Assembly (NCBI GenBank): GCA_007119835.1
Contig: SKOX01000197.1
Location: forward strand, 1 to 17,131
Reading direction: 5' to 3'
DNA from: Paracoccaceae bacterium
GTDB taxonomy: Bacteria; Pseudomonadota; Alphaproteobacteria; Rhodobacterales; Rhodobacteraceae
DNA: 17,131 bases
Positions 6,424-12,970 of the stretch are shown one piece after another; position 1 is the stretch's first letter, and each line of letters begins with the position of its first letter. The position numbers and the translations under genes were made by a program. The notes beneath the pieces are model-generated. The model saw nothing but the letters and a program-made list of their open reading frames with translations. It was not told where the DNA came from and ran no database searches.

Positions 6424-7582
6424 CGTCCTCGTCCGCCGGCGGGCGGCAGAAGCCGCGGGCCTTCAGCCACACGTCGATCACGTCGGTGTCGGAGTCCCGC
6501 TCGTAGCGCGCGATGTTCGCCGGCCGGACCGTGACCGTGCGCTCCCGCTTGGAGCCCTCGAAGGCGACCTTGAAGACGGCGTAGGTCAGCTTGCCGCCGG
6601 TCAGCCGTGTCGGCCAGCTGTCGCCGAAGGACGTGTAGAGATCCTCGGCCTTCCGGATCTCAGTGTCCTGCTGGCTCCCGCCCCAGAATCTGCCGAACTC
6701 GACGAGGCGGACCCGCGCGATCCCCTCGATGTCGTCGCACGCCAGCGAGCCCGGGCCGACCTCGCGGAGTGGCTCGAGCGTGAAGCGCTCGGACGAATCG
6801 AAGTAGTTCTCGTCGCCGAACAGCACTTCGCCGATGACCTCCAGGTAGAGCGTGCGCTCGCCCTTGGTGCCGGCGTTGACGCCCATCTCGTCGGTCTCGG
6901 CATCGTAGATCACCACGTCGTGCTGCTGCGGACGATAGAAGGCGATGCCGCCCTCGCCGTCGTCGAGATGCTTGCCCTCCCGCCGAATCGGCAGGCCGTG
7001 GCGGATCAGGAACCAGATCTTGTTGCCGCGCGGGAAGGCAAAAATCCGGCAGCCACGGCCGCGGCGCTTCTTCTCGAACCAGTTGTCCAAGCGGTTCTGC
7101 ATCAGGTCTCGCTGGGCCTCGAGCATCTCGGGGAGCTCGGCGCCCGCGCCGCCGCAGCCGGCGAAGTACATGAAGTTCGAGCGGGCGAAGGCCACCGCCT
7201 CCGCGTGCTGGCGCTGCAGCAGCATCGGCTGCGCCAGCCAGATCTGCACAGCCACGTCCGCCGCCGAGGTCTCGGTGTCGTCGTCGATGTCGATGCCCGC
7301 TGCCGCGGCGCGGTCCAGGAGCTGCTCCATCGTGTCGTGCGAGGCGGTCTCGTCGACGTAGTAGAGCGCGTTGACCATGTCTTCCGGCACCGTCGCGTCC
7401 GGGTTCATCAGCACGTGCGCGATTTCGTCGAGCGGCATGTCATCGACGTCCGCCGCGGGGAGGTCGATGCCGCGCGCGGTGAAGTACGCCTTCCAGGGAT
7501 CGAGGAACGCCAACAGCCGTGCCGGCGCGATGTGCTTCAGGCGATCGGGCCTGGCGAAAATGCGGGGGTTGAAGGTGGCCAC
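6392..7582 (-). CDS. Unrecognised 396-aa protein (first gene of a pair)
   Basis: Not recognised. The start is taken as GTG at 7582-7580, giving MATFNPRIFARPDRLKHIAP, because TTGGAG lies 8 bases upstream; longer in-frame ATG starts at 7612 and further upstream lack a good ribosome site. Features: an N-terminal helical region with many acidic residues; FMYFAGCGGAGAELPEML near 155-170; a basic stretch EKKRRGRGCRIFAFPRGNK with a following beta-rich part (IWFLIRHGLP, AFYRPQQHDVVIYDAET); a further region (GERTLYLEVIGEVLFGD); and an acidic C-terminus (ADEDDADDALLEVA). No catalytic motif is obvious. Gene overlap with the 366-aa zinc-finger protein suggests that the two act together. It is the first gene left of the divergent regulatory gap. 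Confidence 0.8.
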   Translation of the reverse strand: MATFNPRIFARPDRLKHIAPARLLAFLDPWKAYFTARGIDLPAADVDDMPLDEIAHVLMNPDATVPEDMVNALYYVDETASHDTMEQLLDRAAAAGIDIDDDTETSAADVAVQIWLAQPMLLQRQHAEAVAFARSNFMYFAGCGGAGAELPEMLEAQRDLMQNRLDNWFEKKRRGRGCRIFAFPRGNKIWFLIRHGLPIRREGKHLDDGEGGIAFYRPQQHDVVIYDAETDEMGVNAGTKGERTLYLEVIGEVLFGDENYFDSSERFTLEPLREVGPGSLACDDIEGIARVRLVEFGRFWGGSQQDTEIRKAEDLYTSFGDSWPTRLTGGKLTYAVFKVAFEGSKRERTVTVRPANIARYERDSDTDVIDVWLKARGFCRPPADEDDADDALLEVA

Positions 7583-7764
7583 TTCTGAGTCTCCAAGGAC
7601 GGTTGAGAGCATCCGCCTACGGTAAACCTTAACGTGCATCAAGCGGCCGTGTTCACGTTTTGGTCAGCCCGACACTTCGCGCCGCCGGCCGGTATGTGAG
7701 GAGAGCAACTGGAGCTCTCTGCAATGACGCGACCCTCTGCCCACCCGCCGCAAGAAGGCGGCAA
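7583..7764. promoter_or_regulatory. Divergent promoter/operator region
   Basis: This gap separates the leftward two-gene unit from the rightward replication operon and must hold the promoters of both. I see an inverted repeat AACGTG (7631-7636) / CACGTT (7654-7659), about two DNA turns centre to centre, as for a dimeric repressor. There is also a perfect 6-bp hairpin GAGAGC (7701-7706) / GCTCTC (7714-7719) just before the rightward genes. No convincing -35/-10 pair stands out on either strand. No repressor gene is visible nearby in the window. Confidence 0.55.
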
Positions 7765-7768
7765 GTGA
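7724..7768 (+). CDS. Possible 14-codon leader ORF
   Basis: An ATG at 7724 opens a 14-codon frame, MTRPSAHPPQEGGK, whose TGA (7766-7768) overlaps the GTG start of the next gene (GTGA). GGAG lies about 9 bases upstream, inside the small hairpin. The overlap would allow translational coupling, and the hairpin could hide the ribosome site. It is short enough to be chance. Confidence 0.3.
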   Translation: MTRPSAHPPQEGGK

Positions 7769-7971
7769 TTGATCCCGATGACCGCGAACGCGCGGCGATC
7801 GCCGCCGGGCTCAGGCTGATGGCCGAGCTCATGGCGGAGATCGGCTGGACCACGCGCCTGAACGAGTTGACCGAGCCGCAGGCCCGAGCACTCGCGGAGA
7901 GCGCGATCGACGGCTTCCTCGAAGCGATGGCAACGAGCGCCCCCCGCCCGGACGCAGAGGTGCCATTCTGA
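7765..7971 (+). CDS. Small conserved hypothetical protein, 68 aa
   Basis: The product is (M)IDPDDRERAAIAAGLRLMAE followed by LMAEIGWTTRLNELTEPQARALAESAIDGFLEAM and a short tail ending EVPF. The GTG at 7765 is preferred because AAGGCGG precedes it; the upstream reading to 7660 crosses the presumed promoter region. The protein is predicted all-helical with no cysteine, membrane segment or catalytic motif. Its stop shares a base with the ATG of the nuclease gene (TGATG), so the two are coupled. I recall similar small proteins ahead of PD-(D/E)XK nucleases in related elements but know no function. Confidence 0.75.
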   Translation: MIDPDDRERAAIAAGLRLMAELMAEIGWTTRLNELTEPQARALAESAIDGFLEAMATSAPRPDAEVPF

Positions 7972-8717
7972 TGGACGCGGCTTTCGACTACAACCATCGC
8001 GAGAAGCCGCCCGCCTTCGTCGACGAGGTGAACGCGCTTATCGACCGCGCACTGGTCGCCGAGAACGCCATGCGGCCACAGCGGGACTATCTCGGCGGCA
8101 GCCGCCTCGGCGAGAGCTGCAGCCGCAAGCTGCAGTACGAGTATCTCAAGGTGCCAAAGGACGACGGCGCCGACTTCACCGGGAAGTCGTTGCGCATCTT
8201 TGCCCTAGGCCACGTGCTTGAGGACCTGGCGATCGAATGGCTGCGCAAGGCCGGGTTCGATCTGCGCGTGCGGAACCGGCACGGCGAGCAGTTCGGGTTC
8301 TCCGCGGCCGGCGGCCGGGTGCAAGGGCACGCGGACGGCGTGGTCGTCGCGGCTCCGAACGGCGTGGCGGTGCCGGCACTCTGGGAGTGCAAGTCGGCGA
8401 ACGCCAAAAACTGGCGCGACATCGTCAAGCGCGGGGTGAGCGTCGCCAAGCCGATCTACGCCGCCCAGATCGCGCTCTACCAGGCCTACCTCGGGCTCAC
8501 CGAGCACCCGGCGCTTTTCACCGCGGTCAACAAGGACACCTGCGAGCTCTGGCACGAGCTCGTGCCCTTCGACGCTTCGCTCGCCCAGGTCACCAGCGAC
8601 AAGGCGGTGAAGATCCTGCGCGCCTGCGACGCCGGCGAGCTGTTGCCGCGCCACACGGCCGATCCCGAGCACTTCGAGTGCCGCTTCTGCGCCTGGAAGG
8701 AGAGGTGCTGGGAATGA
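7971..8717 (+). CDS. PD-(D/E)XK nuclease, Cas4/RecB-like, likely Fe-S
   Basis: A 248-residue nuclease of the RecB/Cas4 group. The catalytic set is visible: H81 and E84 in GHVLEDLAIEWL, D122 in GHADGVV, E139 and K141 in WECKSA, then Q166 and Y170 in AAQIALYQAYL. Four cysteines, C50 (GESCSRK) and C237, C240, C246 (FECRFCAWKERCW), are arranged as in Cas4/AddB, where they bind a 4Fe-4S cluster. It probably degrades or resects DNA ends in phage replication or recombination. It overlaps the primase start (ATGA at 8714-8717). There is no CRISPR array or other cas gene in the window, so a CRISPR role is not supported. Confidence 0.9.
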   Translation: MDAAFDYNHREKPPAFVDEVNALIDRALVAENAMRPQRDYLGGSRLGESCSRKLQYEYLKVPKDDGADFTGKSLRIFALGHVLEDLAIEWLRKAGFDLRVRNRHGEQFGFSAAGGRVQGHADGVVVAAPNGVAVPALWECKSANAKNWRDIVKRGVSVAKPIYAAQIALYQAYLGLTEHPALFTAVNKDTCELWHELVPFDASLAQVTSDKAVKILRACDAGELLPRHTADPEHFECRFCAWKERCWE

Positions 8718-11077
8718 CCGTCAAAACCGGATCCCACCCCGAGGTGACGGCGGTCGAGTCCGATCCCGTCATGATTGCGCTCTACGCCGACGTCGTCTTC
8801 GGCTACTGTGAGCGCTGGGTGCCGGTGCGCGCCCTGGCTGAGAAGGGTGCCGCCGACGCGCCCCCGCACACCCCGTTCATAAAGTCCGACGGCGAGCTCG
8901 CTTCGCGCCTCGCTTTGCAGGCCAGCTGGGCGGCCGATGCCGGCATGGCGCTGTTCGTGGTGCCCGGCACGGTGGAGACGCCCGGCGAGGCCCGCGCCGA
9001 GCACATCGCGCAGACGCAGGTCGTGCTGGTCGACCTCGACCACGGCGACATCGCGGCGAAGCGGGAGCATCTCCTGCGCCACCTGGGCGTGCCAACGCTG
9101 GAGGTCGCCTCGGGCGGCGTCACGCCGGACGGCCAGCGGAAGCTGCATCTCTACTGGCGGCTGACCGAGCCGGCCGAGGACGAGGATATCGCTCGGGTCT
9201 GCCGCGCTCGGCACATGATCGCCACCAAGGTCGGCGGCGACCCGGCGTTCCGCTCGGCCCATCAGCCGATCCGTGTCGCAGGTTCGGTGCACGCCAAATC
9301 CGGGATGCGGCGGCTCGTCGAGATCCTGCATCACGATCCGCGCGACCACGATCTCGGGGAGCTGATCGAGGCGATCATCGCCATGCCGCCGCTCGAGGGC
9401 GAGGCGGCCTCGGATTTCGACTTCAACGACGCCACCTCGACGAGCGGCAGCGTCACCGAGCTCTTCGGCTGCAAGGTCCGCGAAGGGGGCGTCGACGGCA
9501 CCACGCGGTTCGACGCCCTTTCGCGGGTGATCGGCTACTGGATCCGGCGCTGCCGCGAGGGGCATGTCACCCCGGCGCAGGCCTGGGACGAGATCGTCGC
9601 CTACAACGCCGCGCGCATCGACCCGCCCTGGCCCGAGGCGCGGCTGGCGCAGGAGGCCGAGCGCCTCTGGAAACGGGACGCCGATCGCAACGGCGACCTG
9701 CCCGACGGCGATGATGGTGACGGCGATCGGCCCTCTGGCGGAGACGGCGACGGGCCGGTTCCCGTGCGCTTCACCGAAGATGCGCTCGCCGCGACCTTCG
9801 CCGAGCGGCACGTCGACACCTGGCGCTACGTCGCGGCGTGGGGGCAGTGGCTCACCTGGTCGGGCGTTGTCTGGCAACGCGAGGACACGCTGCAGGCGTT
9901 CGACCTCGCGCGGCGCGTCTGCCGAGAGGCGGCGTCGCGCGCGGGCGCTGCCAAGCTGAAGGCAAAGCTGTCGTCGGCCGCGACGGTATCGGCGGTGGAG
10001 CGGCTCGCCCGGAGCGACCGTCGCCACGCCAGCACCACCGACGTCTGGGACCGCGACCCCTGGCTCCTGAACACGCCGAAGGGTGTGGTCGACCTCCGCA
10101 GCGGCGCCGTGGCTGCGCACGATCCGCTGCTGCACATGACGAAGACCGCGGGCGCCTCGGCCGCCGGCGACTGCCCGGTCTGGATGGAGTTCCTCGACAC
10201 GGTCACTGGCCAGGACGCCGAGCTACAGGCCTACCTGCAGCGGATGGCGGGCTACTGCCTGAGCGGCGTCACCACCGAGCACGCGCTCTTCTTCCTGTAC
10301 GGCACCGGCGCCAACGGCAAGTCGGTCTTCGCCAACACGCTCACCGCCATCATGGGCGACTACGCCACCGTCGCCGCCATGGACATGTTCATGGCGACAC
10401 ACGGCGACCGGCACCCGACCGACATGGCGGGGCTGCGCGGCGCGCGCATCGTCACCTCGATCGAGACCGAGCAGGGCAGCCGCTGGGCGGAGAGCAAGCT
10501 GAAGGCGCTGACTGGCGGGGACAAGATCACCGCCCGCTTCATGCGGCAGGACTTCTTCGAGTTCACGCCGCAGTTCAAGCTGCTGATCGTCGGCAACCAC
10601 AAGCCCTCGATCCGCAACGTCGACGAGGCGATGAAGCGCCGGCTGCACATGGTGCCGTTCACCGTCACCATCCCGGCGCCGAAACGCGACAAGCGGCTGC
10701 CCGACCGGCTACTGGCCGAGCGCGACGGCATCCTCGCCTGGGCGCTGCAGGGCTGCCTCGAATGGCAGCGCACCGGGCTCCGCCCGCCCGCCGCGGTGAT
10801 GGCCGCCACCGAGGACTACTTCGAGGCAGAGGACGCCATCGGGCGCTGGATCGACGAGCGCTGCGTGAAGGGTCCCCAGCACAGCGAGGGCTCGACCCCC
10901 CTCTATACCAGCTGGAAGTCCTGGGCGGAGGCGAACGGCGAGTACGCCGGCTCGATGAAGCGCTTCTCCGAGACCTTGGGCAATCGCGGATTCCAGAAGC
11001 GGAACACCGCCCAAGCCCGCGGATTCCGCGGCATCGGGCTCAAAGACAGCAATTCTGACCTGTTTGCGGAGGACTGA
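8714..11077 (+). CDS. Phage/plasmid primase-SF3 helicase, P4 family, with RepB-like primase domain
   Basis: A 787-residue replication protein. The N-terminal third is a RepB-like primase domain: VVLVDLDHGD (about 106-115), VASGGVTPDGQRKLHLYWRL (about 131-150) and HQPIRVAGSVHAKSG (about 183-197). An acidic glycine/aspartate linker lies near 330-350. The C-terminal half is a D5_N/superfamily 3 helicase: Walker A GTGANGKS (530-537), motif B GARIVTSIETE (about 576-586) and motif C LLIVGNH with RNVDEAMKRRLHMVPF (about 624-648). A final domain (about 715-780, IGRWIDERC, SWKSWAEANGEYAGSMKRF, RGF) is the wing-like domain seen after P4/D5 helicases and recurs in the next protein. The ATG at 8714 overlaps the nuclease stop. 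It should prime and unwind at the element's origin. The length is usual for the family. Confidence 0.95.
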   Translation: MTVKTGSHPEVTAVESDPVMIALYADVVFGYCERWVPVRALAEKGAADAPPHTPFIKSDGELASRLALQASWAADAGMALFVVPGTVETPGEARAEHIAQTQVVLVDLDHGDIAAKREHLLRHLGVPTLEVASGGVTPDGQRKLHLYWRLTEPAEDEDIARVCRARHMIATKVGGDPAFRSAHQPIRVAGSVHAKSGMRRLVEILHHDPRDHDLGELIEAIIAMPPLEGEAASDFDFNDATSTSGSVTELFGCKVREGGVDGTTRFDALSRVIGYWIRRCREGHVTPAQAWDEIVAYNAARIDPPWPEARLAQEAERLWKRDADRNGDLPDGDDGDGDRPSGGDGDGPVPVRFTEDALAATFAERHVDTWRYVAAWGQWLTWSGVVWQREDTLQAFDLARRVCREAASRAGAAKLKAKLSSAATVSAVERLARSDRRHASTTDVWDRDPWLLNTPKGVVDLRSGAVAAHDPLLHMTKTAGASAAGDCPVWMEFLDTVTGQDAELQAYLQRMAGYCLSGVTTEHALFFLYGTGANGKSVFANTLTAIMGDYATVAAMDMFMATHGDRHPTDMAGLRGARIVTSIETEQGSRWAESKLKALTGGDKITARFMRQDFFEFTPQFKLLIVGNHKPSIRNVDEAMKRRLHMVPFTVTIPAPKRDKRLPDRLLAERDGILAWALQGCLEWQRTGLRPPAAVMAATEDYFEAEDAIGRWIDERCVKGPQHSEGSTPLYTSWKSWAEANGEYAGSMKRFSETLGNRGFQKRNTAQARGFRGIGLKDSNSDLFAED

Positions 11078-11081
11078 GGAA

Positions 11082-11996
11082 ATGGCAGGGAAATCAAGGG
11101 CAGTTGCGGGTGTTGCGGGTCATCCCCTTATCACCGTCACGCGCGCGCATACGCGCGCCTGTAGTGCTCATAGGGAGGAACCCGCAACACCCGCAATGCC
11201 CGCCATGCCGACGATGGCGCCGATCGACGAATGGCTCGCAGAGCGGTGCTTTCTCGATCCGAATGCGACCTGCGGCACGGGCGGCCTGTTCGCCGACTGG
11301 ACGTCATGGGCACTGGCGCGCGGAGAGTATGTCGGCTCGGTGAAGGCTTTCGCCCTCGCGATCGGACGCCGGGGCTTCCGAAGCGCGAGGACCCGCCTGC
11401 AGCGCGGGTTCATCGGCCTCGCGCTCAGGGCCAACCCTGGCTGCCAGCTGCTGTCTCCGCCGGCGATGGTCGGCCCGAGAACGGAAGATCAGACCGAGGC
11501 TGTCACGCCAGTGCCCTCCGCCGATGGGAGCGGTGCCATCCTCGCGCTCGACCTCGGGACCACGACCGGCTGGGCGATCCGGACCTTCGACGGGCTGGTC
11601 ACCAGCGGCACCGTCGGCTTCCGGCCGAACCGCTTCGACGGCGGCGGCATGCGCTACCTGCGCTTCACCAACTGGCTGACGGAGCTCGACCGGCTGAGCG
11701 GCCCGATCGCCGCGATTTGGTATGAAGAGGTGCGCCGGCACGCCGGCACCGATGCCGCGCACGTCTACGGCGGACTGATGGCGACGTTGACGTCGTGGGG
11801 CGAACTGCGGGGCGTTCCATACGCCGGCGTGCCGGTCGGCACCATCAAGCTCCACGCCACCGGCAAGGGCAACGCACCAAAAGAGGCGATGATCGGGGCG
11901 GCGCGCGCCCGCGGCTTTTCGCCCGCCGACGACAACGAGGCCGACGCCATTGCCGTCCTGATGTGGGCGCTCGAAGCCGGCGGAGGTGTGCGATGA
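11082..11996 (+). CDS. RuvC-like resolvase fused to a primase-type C-terminal domain
   Basis: A 304-residue fusion. Residues about 47-120 (PIDEWLAERC, DWTSWALARGEYVGSVKAF, RRGF, RGFIGLAL) match the C-terminal domain of the preceding primase. Residues about 153-300 are a RuvC/RNase H-fold nuclease: AILALDLGTTTGWA with D157, YEEV with E215/E216, the RuvC-like segment GTIKLHATGKGNAPKEAM, and ADDNEADAIAV with D284 and D288. It likely cuts branched DNA such as Holliday junctions. The ATG at 11082 has GGAGG 9 bases upstream. Residues 9-39 are encoded by the large palindrome 11104-11196 and look like low-complexity filler (AGVAG, ATPAMPAM). A start at ATG 11196 would leave the palindrome in a leader. 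The nuclease call is strong; the start is uncertain. Confidence 0.87.
   Translation: MAGKSRAVAGVAGHPLITVTRAHTRACSAHREEPATPAMPAMPTMAPIDEWLAERCFLDPNATCGTGGLFADWTSWALARGEYVGSVKAFALAIGRRGFRSARTRLQRGFIGLALRANPGCQLLSPPAMVGPRTEDQTEAVTPVPSADGSGAILALDLGTTTGWAIRTFDGLVTSGTVGFRPNRFDGGGMRYLRFTNWLTELDRLSGPIAAIWYEEVRRHAGTDAAHVYGGLMATLTSWGELRGVPYAGVPVGTIKLHATGKGNAPKEAMIGAARARGFSPADDNEADAIAVLMWALEAGGGVR
11104..11196. repeat. 93-bp nested palindrome, candidate origin or cruciform
   Basis: Outer arms of 17 bp are perfectly inverted: TTGCGGGTGTTGCGGGT at 11104-11120 and ACCCGCAACACCCGCAA at 11180-11196. Each arm contains TTGCGGGT twice in tandem. At the centre GCGCGCG (11141-11147) pairs with CGCGCGC (11152-11158) around a 4-base loop. 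The inner and outer dyads share almost the same centre (11149.5 and 11150). Bases 11138-11158 alternate pyrimidine-purine without a break, a Z-DNA-prone pattern. The spacer halves are also partly complementary. It starts 26 bases after the primase stop, where P4/RepB-type origins can lie. Origin function is inferred. Confidence 0.75.
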
Positions 11997-12241
11997 GCGC
12001 CCGCCAGATCCTCGAGCACGCCGCTGGCGTGGTTGACGCTCGCCGCACCGCCTATGGGCCGCCGCAGACCGCCATGGCCGCTCGGTGGTCGCTCACGCTC
12101 GGCCGCCGCGTCACGCCGGCGCAGGTGGTGCTCTGCATGATCGACCTGAAGCTCGCTCGGCTCACACACGACCCGGCGTACCGGGACGGTGTCATCGACG
12201 TCATCGGCTATGCGGCGCTGCTCCCGGAGGTGCTGGAGTGA
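11993..12241 (+). CDS. DUF6378-like protein, 82 aa
   Basis: The product runs MSARQILEHAAGVVDARRTAYGPPQTAMAARWS, then LGRRVTPAQVVLCMIDLKLARLTHDPAYRDGVIDVIGYAALLPEVLE. The order 'AYGPP ... RWS ... ITPxDVxLxMxxLKxARL ... DxxxDxxGYAAL' is that of DUF6378, a small helical phage family; its layout resembles MazG-like all-alpha proteins, but the metal-binding residues are not clear enough to claim nucleotide hydrolysis. The ATG overlaps the resolvase stop (ATGA), and the stop overlaps the next GTG start. Confidence 0.78.
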   Translation: MSARQILEHAAGVVDARRTAYGPPQTAMAARWSLTLGRRVTPAQVVLCMIDLKLARLTHDPAYRDGVIDVIGYAALLPEVLE

Positions 12242-12447
12242 AGGGGATGCGGTTCGCGCCGAAAGGCTACGGCGGCGAGCGCCGCTCGCCCGACCGGGTG
12301 AAGCAGGACGGCTGGCGCGAACAGGGCGTGCTGGCGGTCTCGGTCGACGATGATCGCCTGAGTTGGCCGGAGCGCGAGCTCGTCCGCCAGCTCGGCGACA
12401 AGCTGTATGGGCCGCGTCCGCAGGGGAAGGAGGCTCGCGATGGCTGA
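12238..12447 (+). CDS. Small conserved hypothetical protein, 69 aa, GTG start
   Basis: The product begins (M)KGMRFAPKGYGGERRSP and continues DRVKQDGWREQGVLAVSVDDDRLSWPERELVRQLGDKLYG, ending in a charged tail. GGAGG lies 7 bases before the GTG, which overlaps the upstream TGA (GTGA); an internal ATG at 12247 is the alternative. Similar small proteins recur between DUF6378- and DUF6362-type genes in alphaproteobacterial prophages as far as I recall. It has no cysteine, membrane segment or recognised motif. Confidence 0.75.
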   Translation: MKGMRFAPKGYGGERRSPDRVKQDGWREQGVLAVSVDDDRLSWPERELVRQLGDKLYGPRPQGKEARDG

Positions 12448-12820
12448 GTACGAGTGGACCGCTGAGGGCGTGGCCGACCACTTAGAGGAGGCGTTCCGGA
12501 CACTGCGCAAACTGCCGCCCGTCAGGGTGCAGGGCTACTTCAACGCCTGGCCAGAGGTGCTGCGCACGAGCCGTGAGATCGCGGCAATGGAGCCCGAGCC
12601 GATGCGCGTCTGGCCCTCGGCCGCCGCGATCACCCGGCTCGAGCAGACCTTCGACTGGGTGCTCTGGATCGACGAGGCCGAGCGGAGGCTCGTCTGGTCG
12701 CGCGCCGCCCGCGTCCCGTGGAAGCAAATCAGCGGCGAACTCGGTTGCGACCGCACGACGGCTTGGCGGCGATGGCAGCTGGCTCTGACGAAGATCGCAG
12801 CGCGTCTGAATGCGCTGTGA
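12440..12820 (+). CDS. DUF6362 family protein with C-terminal helix-turn-helix
   Basis: A 126-residue protein. The N-terminal part (EWTAEGVADHLEEAFRTLRKLPPVRVQGYFNAWPEVL) and centre (VWPSAAAITRLEQTFDWVLWIDEAERRLVWSRAA) match the DUF6362 layout. The C-terminus, VPWKQISGELGCDRTTAWRR followed by WQLALTKIAARL, is a clear helix-turn-helix resembling sigma region 4 or a small terminase subunit. AAGGAGG lies ahead of the ATG, which overlaps the previous gene by 8 bp. It is the last gene of the rightward operon and is followed by palindromic sequence. A DNA-binding role, perhaps regulatory, is likely. No large terminase gene follows here. Confidence 0.83.
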   Translation: MAEYEWTAEGVADHLEEAFRTLRKLPPVRVQGYFNAWPEVLRTSREIAAMEPEPMRVWPSAAAITRLEQTFDWVLWIDEAERRLVWSRAARVPWKQISGELGCDRTTAWRRWQLALTKIAARLNAL

Positions 12821-12827
12821 CTCCAAT

Positions 12828-12882
12828 GTGTTGCAACACTTTTCCCTTCGACATCTGCAACATGATCGTGTTATCCGAAGGG
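12828..12882. promoter_or_regulatory. Cluster of operator-like palindromes
   Basis: Three overlapping symmetric signals start 8 bases after the DUF6362 stop: a perfect 12-bp palindrome GTGTTGCAACAC (12828-12839); an inverted repeat CCCTTCG (12844-12850) / CGAAGGG (12876-12882); and inside it a near-palindrome AACATGATCGTGTT (12859-12872). The half-sites GCAACA and TGTT recur. This looks like binding sites for a dimeric regulator; the regulator is not identified. Confidence 0.5.
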
Positions 12883-12888
12883 CAGGAT

Positions 12889-12920
12889 GGGGAGAGTTCG
12901 CTGGAGGGGCAGCTCTCCCC
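12889..12920. repeat. 8-bp hairpin after the replication operon
   Basis: GGGGAGAG (12889-12896) and CTCTCCCC (12913-12920) form a perfect stem with a 16-base loop. There is no T-run on either side, so a Rho-independent terminator is doubtful, although it could stall polymerase or protect the 3' end of the rightward transcript. Confidence 0.4.
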
Positions 12921-12970
12921 TTCGCGCATCAATATCATACATTCGGCGTGCCCTTCCCGGTGGATGCTTG

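Noticed and set aside
6041..7588. 515-codon plus-strand frame
   Set aside because: It is antisense to the 396-aa and 366-aa genes, which have a better start site, gene overlap and terminator.
8486..10135. 549-codon minus-strand frame
   Set aside because: It is antisense to the primase, which has clear primase and helicase motifs.
11064..11084. Frameshift joining primase and resolvase into one protein
   Set aside because: Each has its own start and stop, and the resolvase has a complete second copy of the C-terminal domain, so they are separate genes.
12889..12920. Rho-independent terminator
   Set aside because: The stem is good, but there is no T-run on either strand; kept only as a hairpin.
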